Origin: Rufibacter radiotolerans
GTDB taxonomy: Bacteria; Bacteroidota; Bacteroidia; Cytophagales; Hymenobacteraceae
Reading direction: 5' to 3'
NCBI RefSeq assembly: GCF_001078055.1
Contig: NZ_CP010777.1
Location: 4,493,001 to 4,557,000, forward strand
Length of the DNA stretch: 64,000 nucleotides
Program-made: the position numbers and the translations under genes
Notes under the pieces: generated by a model
What the model was told of the DNA's origin: nothing
Database searches by the model: none
The model's input: only the letters and a program-made list of their open reading frames with translations
Part shown: piece by piece, positions 48,962 to 57,271 of the stretch
Layout: each line of letters starts with the position of its first letter
How positions within the stretch are numbered: position 1 is the stretch's first letter

Positions 48962-51900
48962 TTAATTGATAATGGTGATGCTACCCGAGATGGGTTCTTC
49001 ATTATTGCCCAGATAGATGACATAGAAGTAGGCAGCTACCGGCAGCGTTTTCCCCTGGTAGGTACCATCCCACTTGGTACTGTACCCTTGCGAGGAGAAG
49101 ACCTTGGCGCCCCACCTGTTAAACACCTCCACTTTACAGTTGGGGTATTTCTCTATGTTCAGAATTTCCCAATGATCATTAATGCCGTCTTTGTTGAGGG
49201 TGAGCACGTTAGGAATGAACACCTGCGGAAGAACGGTCACCGTCACCTCATCCTGTGAATAGCAGCCTTCCGGCGAAGTCACCGTGACGGTATAGGTAAT
49301 GGTCTCCTGCGGAGTGGCGGTAGGCGCCGCTGTCGTGGCCGAGGACAGACCGGTAGAAGGAACCCATGAGTATTTCACGCCGCCAGTCGCCTCCAGTTTG
49401 ACAGATCGGCCTTGAATGATAGTGACGTCTGGGCCCGCATTGGCCAGCGGGGGCACCACCTCTACCTTTATGGCGGTCCGTTGAAGGCTAGGGCATCCTT
49501 CAGTAGAGAAAGATTGCGCATAGTAGGTGGTGGTTTGCGTGAGCGCGGGCGTCACATAAGAAATACCCGTGGTGAGCAACCTTCCGCCCGTTGGTTGGTC
49601 ATACCACTCCACAGCCGCACTAGGGTTACTCACGGTCAGGATGGTTTTTTCACCGGGACAGATCCTGAGAGAACCAGAAGCCAGGGTTGGCGGTGCAGGC
49701 AAAGGGAAGACGGTAATCTGGACCACATTGCTGGGCTGCACCAGGCAAGGCGGCGCAATGGCGGCTCTCCTGAACCAGGAAGTTTTTTGGAGTCCGCCCG
49801 GCTCATAGCTTAAACCAGCGTTGTTGCCCGTAGCCGGAGAAAACGGACCGGCAGGTCCACTAGTGCTCACTTCCCAACGGTAAATCATATTTGGGCCTCC
49901 GCCCGAAGGCACAGATCCTTGCAAGGTAGCCACGGGCACCCCGGTGCAGACTTCCTGGTTCTTCTGGATAAGGTTATTGGTGATAGGCGTGATGACCGTG
50001 ATCTGCACCGGTTTGCTGTTCATGGCCGCGCAGGGCCCGGAGCTCACTGCGCGTCTGAACCAGGTGTCTTTGGTCACCTGCGTAGGGGTATAGTCTCTTG
50101 CCTTGTTGGCGCCCGGGGCCGGCTGGTAACTGATGCCGTCTGTGCTGCTTTCCCACAGGAAGGTATAGGCGCCATCACCGCCAGTGGGTATGGAGCCGGT
50201 GAGGGGCTGGGCCGCGTCACCCCGGCATAGGGTTTGGCTGGCCGTGATGGTATTGTTGGCAATGGCCGGCACTACCGTGATCTGTACCGTGGGCGAGGTA
50301 TGGGAACAGCCCGCCGAGAGCACCCTTCTCCTGAACCAGGTAGTCTGGCTGAGGCTGGGCGCCTGGTAGTTTTTGCCTTGGGCGTTGCCGGCGGCCGGAG
50401 CAAAACCGGTGGTAGGTCCCAGGGTACTGCTTTCCCAGACATACTCAAAGGTGCCGTCCCCGCCCTGGGGTTGGGAGCCGGTAAGCGGGGCGGGCAGGTT
50501 CTCTGCGCAGATAGATTGCGCAATTGAAATCTGGTTGTTAGCCAAGGCCGGCGTGACCGAGATCTTCACCGCTTCGCTCACGTTGGCCTCGCACGGGCCG
50601 GCCGTTACCCTTCGCCTGAACCAGGTGGTAGCCGTGATGCCTGTGGGGGAATAGTCGCCACGGGTGTTGTCTCCCTGGGCCGGGGTGAAACCTTGTTTAG
50701 GCCCTGTGGTGCTGCTTTCCCAGAGGTACGTGTACCGGCCATCTCCGCCGGTGGGTACAGAACCGGTAAGGGTGGTGGGGGTAGCGCCGCCGCACAGGGC
50801 CTGGTCTCCGGAGACAACATTGCTGGCAATGGCTTTATGCACCGTTACCTCTATGGCCGTGCGCGGGCTGGGGCAGCCGTTGTTGTTGAGTACCTGCACA
50901 TAAAACGTGGTGGAGGCGGTTAAGACCGGAGTGGTGAAAGAATTGGAGGTGCCTAACACATTTCCGCCGGTGGGTTGGTCAAACCATTGGCAGTTGCCGG
51001 CGGCGTTGATAGTTAAGACCGCGCTGCTGCCCTCACAGATAATCTGGTTGGCGGAGGAGAGCGCGTCAGGCATTGGGTCTACCTTTATCATGATGGCCTC
51101 TGAGGTGTTGATGCAGCCGCCCATGGAAACCAGCCTCCTGAACCAGGTGGTTTTGGTGAGGTTGCCGGGGGCATAGTCTTTGTCCTGGGCCCCGGTTATA
51201 AGCGTGAAATCAGGGGCGGTGGCAGAGGTAGTGCTTTGCTCCCAGGTGTATGCGAAGACGGCACCCGGGCTGTTGCTCTCCGGGGTAGAGCCTATCAATT
51301 TGGAAGGGGCCATTCCGCCGCAAATAGTCTGGGGGGAACTGATGGTATTGTTGTTAACCGGCGCGGTGATGGTCACCACCTGCGAGGCCACCTCTGAGAC
51401 GCCGCATTCATTGGTGGCGGTTAGGGTGACGGTATAAGAACCGGCCACCGGGAAAGAGATGACCGGGTATTGTGACGCTTCTGTAGAGGAGCCGGCAAAG
51501 GTGGCCCCTCCGGTAACGACCCACTTATATGCCGTGATGGTTCCCATATTTGGGGCATAGGTGGGCCCGTGCGCGGCATTGTTATCCGTGAAGGCCAGCT
51601 GTTGGGGGCCGCAATAGGTTTTGGGGCCGGGCAACGTGACGGTGGGCGGCGCTTTAACGGTTATTTTGGTGCTGCTGGTGCTGGTGGCGCACTGGTTGGT
51701 GGCTTTGAGGGTGAGCGTATAGAGTCCGCTGAGGGAAAAGCGGAAGACAGGGTCTTTGCTGGTAAGGGAGCCGGAGATAACGGTATAGCCCGTGTCTGGA
51801 CTGACCACCCAGACATAGGTAAGTGGGTCACCTATGGATTGGTTGGTGGTGGTTACCTCCAGGTTCTTGCATAAGGAAGTGGGGTTCAGGTTGGTGGTGA

Positions 51901-53404
51901 ACTTGGCCACCGGTTTGTCAATGATGGAAAAGTTTTTGGTAATCACCGCCGTGTTGCAGCTGTTGATCACTTTTAAAGTAATGCTGTACGCACCCTTCTC
52001 ACTGAATTTAATAACCGGGCTCATAGAGGTGAGCGAGCCGCTGGTAAGGGTCCAGCCGGTGGCAGGAGTGATGTCCCATTGGTAAACGGCGTCACTGTTG
52101 CAGGTGCTGTTGTTGAACATATTGGCCCCCGTGATGGAGAGGTTGTTCAAGGTGTAGTCTGTGTCCAGGCAGCCAATGGGGGTCTGGGGCTCAATTTCAA
52201 ACAAGGCCTTAGGGGTAGCGGCAATCCTGATGGAGCTTACCGTTACATTGGTGGTGCCACAGGGATTGCTGGCGCTGGCCGTCAAAGAAAAGGAATTGCT
52301 GGGGGTGCCGTTACTGGTGGTGTTGTTGCAAGAGGTCTTTACAAACGTGTGGGTAATGGCGGCGGGCACATCGGCCTGCGTGAATTTATAGGGAGCTGAC
52401 CCATCATCAAACTGGAAGGTGTAGGTAGTAGAAGGGCTGTTGTTGGCGACGCCGGTAATAGGGAAGGTGTAGGCAATAGGTGCGCAGCCCACGGTATTGC
52501 CAGGGTTCCCCACTGAGATACTGGGGTTGCTGCCGTTGAAGACCTGTATCTTCTTGGTGGCGGTGCAGCCGTTAGGCCCGGTAACGGTCACCAGTAAATC
52601 AAAGGCGCCTTGGGTGGTGTAGGTATGTTGGGCTTCCTGAAAAGAGGCAGGGAACGTTTCTGTTTTGCCGTCGCCCCATTTAATGGTGTAAGACTGGTTT
52701 ATGCTTTTGGTGGAAGATTTATTGGAGACCTTGAGCACGTAATTGGCCGCCACCGGCGAGCAGTTAGTGAAAGGAACCGAGAAATTCTGCTCTGCCACCA
52801 GGTCTGCCAAAGAGGCATCCAATTGTTGGTTGAGCGAAACCTCCTTGGTGATTTGTCCTGTGCAGCCTCCTTCATTGGTTACTTTTAGGGTGACCTGGTA
52901 CTTAGCCACCCCGTTTCCGCTAAAGGTATGGGTAGGTTGCTGGCCCGTATTGATATTACTGCTGCCAGAGGCAGGGTCTCCAAACGTCCACTCATAGGTA
53001 AGGCCCGGGCCCGAAGGAGCCCCCGTAAACTTGAGACTGTTGCCTGAGCAGTCATTACTGGCAAAAGAGAAGTCGGCTATGGGAGTGGTGCCGGCGGTAA
53101 TGGTTAACTTTGGGGAGGTTTTCTCCTGGCAAGCAGTACCCTTTACCGTTACCGTGTACTCTCCGGGCGAAGTGACTGTTAACGTCTTGGAGGTCTGACC
53201 GGCAATAGCGGCTCCGTCTTTCTGCCATTGGTACGTGGCCCCGGCATTGGTGGTAGTAGCCGTCAGGGTAATGGGCTGTTCTGGGCACAGCGTAGTAGGG
53301 CCACCGGCCGTCACAGCTACCTGACAATCCTGGGCATAAACTGGTATGTTTAGCAATAACTGGAGGGTGCACAGGAAGATAAGGATATGGTAGAGTTTTG
53401 CCAT
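48962..53404 (-). CDS. Large PKD-repeat T9SS type B adhesin
   Basis: 1480 residues. Signal peptide MAKLYHILIFLCTLQLLLNI with cleavage near VYAQ. An Ig-like domain (CPEQPITLTATTTNAGATYQ), several PKD domains (TYEWTFGDPASGS, IKWGDGKTETF, FQFDDGSAPYKF), then five repeats of about 80 residues. Each has a QTICGG-like start and a TTWFRRRV-like end. Two CHU-type Ig modules (WFDQPTGGNVLG, WYDQPTGGRLL) are interspersed, and a terminal type B sorting domain follows (FIPNVLTLNKDGINDHWEIL, NRWGAKVFSSQG). Paired cysteines recur in repeats. Surface adhesin by inference, with the adjacent PorP/SprF as anchor. Confidence 0.92.
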   Translation of the reverse strand: MAKLYHILIFLCTLQLLLNIPVYAQDCQVAVTAGGPTTLCPEQPITLTATTTNAGATYQWQKDGAAIAGQTSKTLTVTSPGEYTVTVKGTACQEKTSPKLTITAGTTPIADFSFASNDCSGNSLKFTGAPSGPGLTYEWTFGDPASGSSNINTGQQPTHTFSGNGVAKYQVTLKVTNEGGCTGQITKEVSLNQQLDASLADLVAEQNFSVPFTNCSPVAANYVLKVSNKSSTKSINQSYTIKWGDGKTETFPASFQEAQHTYTTQGAFDLLVTVTGPNGCTATKKIQVFNGSNPSISVGNPGNTVGCAPIAYTFPITGVANNSPSTTYTFQFDDGSAPYKFTQADVPAAITHTFVKTSCNNTTSNGTPSNSFSLTASASNPCGTTNVTVSSIRIAATPKALFEIEPQTPIGCLDTDYTLNNLSITGANMFNNSTCNSDAVYQWDITPATGWTLTSGSLTSMSPVIKFSEKGAYSITLKVINSCNTAVITKNFSIIDKPVAKFTTNLNPTSLCKNLEVTTTNQSIGDPLTYVWVVSPDTGYTVISGSLTSKDPVFRFSLSGLYTLTLKATNQCATSTSSTKITVKAPPTVTLPGPKTYCGPQQLAFTDNNAAHGPTYAPNMGTITAYKWVVTGGATFAGSSTEASQYPVISFPVAGSYTVTLTATNECGVSEVASQVVTITAPVNNNTISSPQTICGGMAPSKLIGSTPESNSPGAVFAYTWEQSTTSATAPDFTLITGAQDKDYAPGNLTKTTWFRRLVSMGGCINTSEAIMIKVDPMPDALSSANQIICEGSSAVLTINAAGNCQWFDQPTGGNVLGTSNSFTTPVLTASTTFYVQVLNNNGCPSPRTAIEVTVHKAIASNVVSGDQALCGGATPTTLTGSVPTGGDGRYTYLWESSTTGPKQGFTPAQGDNTRGDYSPTGITATTWFRRRVTAGPCEANVSEAVKISVTPALANNQISIAQSICAENLPAPLTGSQPQGGDGTFEYVWESSTLGPTTGFAPAAGNAQGKNYQAPSLSQTTWFRRRVLSAGCSHTSPTVQITVVPAIANNTITASQTLCRGDAAQPLTGSIPTGGDGAYTFLWESSTDGISYQPAPGANKARDYTPTQVTKDTWFRRAVSSGPCAAMNSKPVQITVITPITNNLIQKNQEVCTGVPVATLQGSVPSGGGPNMIYRWEVSTSGPAGPFSPATGNNAGLSYEPGGLQKTSWFRRAAIAPPCLVQPSNVVQITVFPLPAPPTLASGSLRICPGEKTILTVSNPSAAVEWYDQPTGGRLLTTGISYVTPALTQTTTYYAQSFSTEGCPSLQRTAIKVEVVPPLANAGPDVTIIQGRSVKLEATGGVKYSWVPSTGLSSATTAAPTATPQETITYTVTVTSPEGCYSQDEVTVTVLPQVFIPNVLTLNKDGINDHWEILNIEKYPNCKVEVFNRWGAKVFSSQGYSTKWDGTYQGKTLPVAAYFYVIYLGNNEEPISGSITIIN

Positions 53405-54280
53405 AGGATTATTTTTAGTGTTTTAAAAATAAACTAATGGGCCAGGCGGGGGGGAGTCTTGCCGTAAAGATAAATGTACAAATTAATCTTGTTCTTATGC
53501 AATTAAAAGAGCAATTAATATTGGCGCTAAATGAAATAAAATATTTGAATAGGTAAATACGAAATTGTTAAAATTATATATTTGAATCTAGGCGCTTTCT
53601 ATTAGATAGTAACTTGAAAAGCTGAAAAATAGTGTTAGAATGTCTCTAAACCCATATTTAATGACCTTCGGAGTGTTGCTCGCGACTAATTAACAAATGG
53701 TTATGCCAGTGTTGGTGTGGCGGCAGTGACCGGCTCATAAGTCTTGGTAGAAAGGGTTTTTATGGAAAATGTATTTTGGCGGATATCTCAGGAGGGTAAT
53801 TCTAGAGAAAAAGGCGTTTACAGGCTATTTTTCTGAAAACGGGCTAAAAGCAGCCGGGGCTTCTTAAAGATACCATTGGAGGGGTTTAGAGAGAATTTCT
53901 TTTTATCGCCATCTTACTCAAAGCGGCTAAAACAAGAAGGCCTTGTAGGTATCCTTGCAAAGCCTTTCCTTAATCTGAGGTAGACTGCCTCCATTGTCTG
54001 GCTTTCTTCTCCCTGATATAATAACCATTGCCATTCTCTCTGCAATTCCTGCATTATCTGCTAGGATATAAAATAGCCTTCATCGTTCCTAAGCCCATTC
54101 GTGCTAGCCTTGCCATAAAGCTGGTTTAGGAAGGAAATGCCGGCAGGGTGATAACAGTTAAAGCAGGGAAAGACACGTTCACGTTCACATTCAAAGTCTG
54201 AAATAGGAGACATTGCCTACCGTGAATTAGTGACCTTGCCTTGTATCCATGATTTTCTATTACAAGCACCTGACCACTTT
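53405..54280. other. Gene-less AT-rich region
   Basis: Between the large adhesin start and the LytTR regulator stop. AT-rich 53450-53680 (TATATTTG at 53577, a possible -7 box on the plus strand), then mixed composition with one palindromic element. No ORF of convincing coding character on either strand. A small RNA cannot be excluded. Confidence 0.55.
53816..53851. repeat. 36-bp palindromic element, copy 14
   Basis: GTTTACAGGCTATTTT, loop TCTG, AAAACGGGCTAAAAGC. Diverged ends but correct length. Confidence 0.65.
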
Positions 54281-55009
54281 TTACCCCAAGCCTTTTAACT
54301 TCTTATAAAAAGCCTCTGCATACGTGTCACTGATGGGAATAAGTTGTGCGCCTATCTGTATCCTGTTTTTCTCAATGTGGTCTATCTTGTCAATAGCGAC
54401 CATGAAGGACCGGTGCACTCGGGCAAAATCCCGGGCAGGCAAGAGTTCTTCCAGCTTCGCGAAGCTGATGAGCGTCATGATCTTTTCCTGGGCGGTGTGA
54501 ATGCGCAGATAGTCTTTCATCCCCTCCACAAAAAGGATATCCCTCATGGCTACTTTCTGGATGCGGTGGCCCACCTTCAGGAAGATATACTCCTGCTCAT
54601 TTTTAGAGTCGGCAGTGGTCTCCTTTGCTTCTGATGAATGTCTGGGGCTTTGTTCCTGGTACAGCCGCAAAACACCTTTGTAGAACCGTTCAAAGGAAAA
54701 TGGTTTCAAAAGGTAATCCTTCACTTCCAGCTCAAAAGCTTTAAGGGCATGCTGGTCATAGGCAGTGGTGAGGATGATTATGGGCTTGGGGTTCAGCATG
54801 GGGATGAAGCTGAGCCCGTCCAGGTCCGGCATGTTGATGTCTAGGAAAAGCAGATCAGGTTTGTCTTTTTCAAGCGGGCCCACTGCCTCTAAAGGGCTCA
54901 TGAAAATCCCTTTCAGCTCCAGAAAAGAAACCTTGGCGATGTACTCCTCCAGAATCTCCTGGGCCAGAGGCTCGTCATCAATGATATAACACGTCAGCTT
55001 CTCTTTCAT
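54281..55009 (-). CDS. LytTR response regulator
   Basis: 242 residues. Receiver domain 1-120 with acidic DDE (11-13), phospho-acceptor Asp57 (LLFLDINMPDLDG) and Lys in YLLKPF. A linker rich in Glu/Lys/Ser follows, then a LytTR DNA-binding domain at about 140-240 (FLKVGHRIQKVAMRDILFVE, MKDYLRIHTAQE, FARVHRSFMVAIDKID). LytTR regulators bind direct repeats upstream of target genes. Overlaps the histidine kinase gene by 32 nt. The adjacent divergent ABC genes are candidate targets. Confidence 0.93.
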   Translation of the reverse strand: MKEKLTCYIIDDEPLAQEILEEYIAKVSFLELKGIFMSPLEAVGPLEKDKPDLLFLDINMPDLDGLSFIPMLNPKPIIILTTAYDQHALKAFELEVKDYLLKPFSFERFYKGVLRLYQEQSPRHSSEAKETTADSKNEQEYIFLKVGHRIQKVAMRDILFVEGMKDYLRIHTAQEKIMTLISFAKLEELLPARDFARVHRSFMVAIDKIDHIEKNRIQIGAQLIPISDTYAEAFYKKLKGLG

Positions 55010-56015
55010 GCGCCTGTGAGTGGATGCCTTCGATTTTTAGTAAAACGTTAAATGTATTGTCCGAAGCGCCCATCTCCAAGACATGCTTTCCCGGGTACAT
55101 CAACGCTAGTCTTTTCTGGACATTTGGAAGCCCTATCCCGCCGGGTTCCTCCAAGCCAGTAGCCCGGTTATTCCCAATGGGGTTCTGCACCTTGAAGGTA
55201 AGGGTATCTTCCTGTATCTCCACCTTGATTTTTATGTCTCCGGGCTCCAACCTGGCGGGGCTGTGCTTGTAGGCATTCTCCAGGAGATGGATGAACAACA
55301 GCGGCGCAATGTGACAAGCTGCTATCTCGCCCTCTACCTGCATATCCACCACGGGGGCGTTTTTATACCGAAGCTGTTGCAAGCCTACATAATCATTCAG
55401 GTAGTCAAGTTCTCTGGACAAGGGCACCGTGGGGGCATTGGACTCATAGATCATGTAGCGCATCAGAGAGGCTAAACGCATAACGGCTTCGGGGGCTGCT
55501 GGAGCTTGTTTGTACACCAGCGTGTGGATGTTGTTGAGCGTATTGAACAGAAAGTGCGGGTTAATCTGTGACTTCAGGTAATACAACTCTGCCTCTACGG
55601 CCTGTTTCTCCAACTGCTCCTTCTTGATGGTGTTAATGACCAGATTCTCGGTAACCCTAGCCAGCCAACTGAGGAAGACAAACATGGGCACACTGGTGAC
55701 TAGCGTCATGAGATAATGCTCAATAAAAGGGTCCCAGGTATCCAGTTTTCGGTAATGAAAAATCAAAAAAGGAAATGGCCCTGTGAGCATAATGACTGCC
55801 AGCTTCCCGAAATATGCTTTTTTCTGGTTCTTGCCCAAGTAGCGCGTCAGGAGAAAAAAATGGCTGTAAAAAACATACAGGCAGGTTAAGAGAAACCCCA
55901 ACGTCATGGTGCGCCAGTGCTCATTCTCCTGACTGAGCTGTAAGGCCACCAGCAGACCGAACAGAGTCCAGACCCCGATGTGGATGAGCGTGAATAGCTT
56001 TTTAACTCGATGCAT
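54978..56015 (-). CDS. LytS-type sensor histidine kinase
   Basis: 345 residues. Four hydrophobic helices in the first 120 residues (about 8-28, 37-57, 70-87, 100-120), a coiled linker, then the His_kinase dimerisation segment YYLKSQINPHFLFNTLNNIH with phospho-acceptor His154. The ATPase part has LLENAYKHSP (N box) and GGIGLPNVQKRL (G box). No extracytoplasmic sensor domain, so it probably senses within the membrane. The overlapping regulator gene is its partner. Confidence 0.92.
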   Translation of the reverse strand: MHRVKKLFTLIHIGVWTLFGLLVALQLSQENEHWRTMTLGFLLTCLYVFYSHFFLLTRYLGKNQKKAYFGKLAVIMLTGPFPFLIFHYRKLDTWDPFIEHYLMTLVTSVPMFVFLSWLARVTENLVINTIKKEQLEKQAVEAELYYLKSQINPHFLFNTLNNIHTLVYKQAPAAPEAVMRLASLMRYMIYESNAPTVPLSRELDYLNDYVGLQQLRYKNAPVVDMQVEGEIAACHIAPLLFIHLLENAYKHSPARLEPGDIKIKVEIQEDTLTFKVQNPIGNNRATGLEEPGGIGLPNVQKRLALMYPGKHVLEMGASDNTFNVLLKIEGIHSQAHEREADVLYH

Positions 56016-56347
56016 AGAACAAAGGTATCGATTCTTGCCACTCGCTAATCCCCTTCTCGACCAGCCTCCCCTCCCAATCTACGAAAGGCCAACTAGAGCC
56101 TGCAAGCGCGCTCGCGGAAGCAAAGCCGCCGTTCGTCGATTACTTTACAGCGGTAGCATATCGCTTTTTACATTTTGTCCTGGTCATAGTTCCTTTATAT
56201 GGAAGAGGAGCGGGTAGGTTTAGACATCCCGTTTCTGAAGGCTTTGAAAATTCCGTTTCTGGCCTGTTTTCCAGAAAACAGGTCAAAAACGGAAAGGATT
56301 AATAGCCCTGCCTCTGGTAAATTTTCAACTGAGCAATCATTAAGAAT
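56016..56347. other. Divergent promoter region of kinase and ABC operons
   Basis: No gene. Contains promoters in both directions and, in the right half, one palindromic element (56251-56294). A stretch at about 56100-56140 is GC-rich with GCGCGCTCGCGG, but I found no hairpin of note. Confidence 0.5.
56251..56294. repeat. 36-bp palindromic element, copy 15, extended stem
   Basis: Core 56255-56290 (GTTTCTGGCCTGTTTT, loop CCAG, AAAACAGGTCAAAAAC) with outer stem TTCC/GGAA. Located upstream rather than downstream of a gene. Confidence 0.88.
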
Positions 56348-57271
56348 ATGGAACGTCACCCAATCACCCTGTCCATCCAAAATGTCTCCAAAACCTACGC
56401 CAACGGCGTGCAGGCCTTGAGCAATATCAACCTGGACATTCCGCCAGGTATGTACGGCCTGCTGGGCCCCAACGGCGCCGGAAAATCAACCCTCATGCGC
56501 ACGCTGGCCACATTGCAAGAACCCGATGAAGGCAGCATCCACTTAGGCGACATAGATGTGCTGAACCAAAAGGAGGAAGTGCGCCAGACGCTCGGGTATT
56601 TACCTCAGGAGTTCGGGGTGTACCCCAAGGTGAGCGCCGAAGAGATGCTGGATTACTTTGCCGTGCTCAAAGGCATCACCCAGCGCGCCTCGCGCAAGGA
56701 AGTTATCGAAGGCCTGCTCAAACAAACCAACCTCTGGGACAAGCGCAAACAAAAGCTTGGAGGATTCTCAGGCGGAATGAAGCAACGGTTTGGGGTGGCG
56801 GTGGCGCTCCTAGGCAACCCAAAACTGCTGATTGTAGATGAACCCACGGCCGGCCTAGACCCGGCGGAGCGCGTGCGTTTCCTTAACCTGTTAAGCGAAG
56901 TAGGCGAGAACAGCGTGGTGCTCCTGTCTACCCACATCGTGGAAGATGTATCAGAACTCTGCACTAACATGGCCATCATTAACAAAGGGAAGATTCTGCT
57001 ACAGGCAAACACCCAAGAAGCGGTAACGGCTCTGAAAGACAGAATCTGGCGCCAACTAACAGATAAAAATACCCTGCCGGCCCTGGAGCAGGAACACCAG
57101 GTCATTTCGGCCAAACTCCTGAGCGGGCGTACAATGGTCCACCTCTACAGCGAGGAAAACCCAGGCAACGGTTTTGAACTGGTAGAGCCGGACCTGGAAG
57201 ACGTGTACTTCTCCACCATGACGGGCAATTATGGGCAACCGCAAAAAATGAAGGAGGAGGTACAGCTATGA
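56348..57271 (+). CDS. ABC transporter ATP-binding protein
   Basis: 307 residues. Walker A GPNGAGKST (40-48), Q-loop LGYLPQEFGVYPKVS, signature FSGGMKQRFG, Walker B LLIVDEPTAGLDP and H-loop LLSTHIVED. The C-terminal 70 residues form an extra domain ending YFSTMTGNYGQPQKM. Its TGA overlaps the ATG of the permease gene by 4 nt, so the two form one transporter. Substrate unknown. Confidence 0.94.
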   Translation: MERHPITLSIQNVSKTYANGVQALSNINLDIPPGMYGLLGPNGAGKSTLMRTLATLQEPDEGSIHLGDIDVLNQKEEVRQTLGYLPQEFGVYPKVSAEEMLDYFAVLKGITQRASRKEVIEGLLKQTNLWDKRKQKLGGFSGGMKQRFGVAVALLGNPKLLIVDEPTAGLDPAERVRFLNLLSEVGENSVVLLSTHIVEDVSELCTNMAIINKGKILLQANTQEAVTALKDRIWRQLTDKNTLPALEQEHQVISAKLLSGRTMVHLYSEENPGNGFELVEPDLEDVYFSTMTGNYGQPQKMKEEVQL

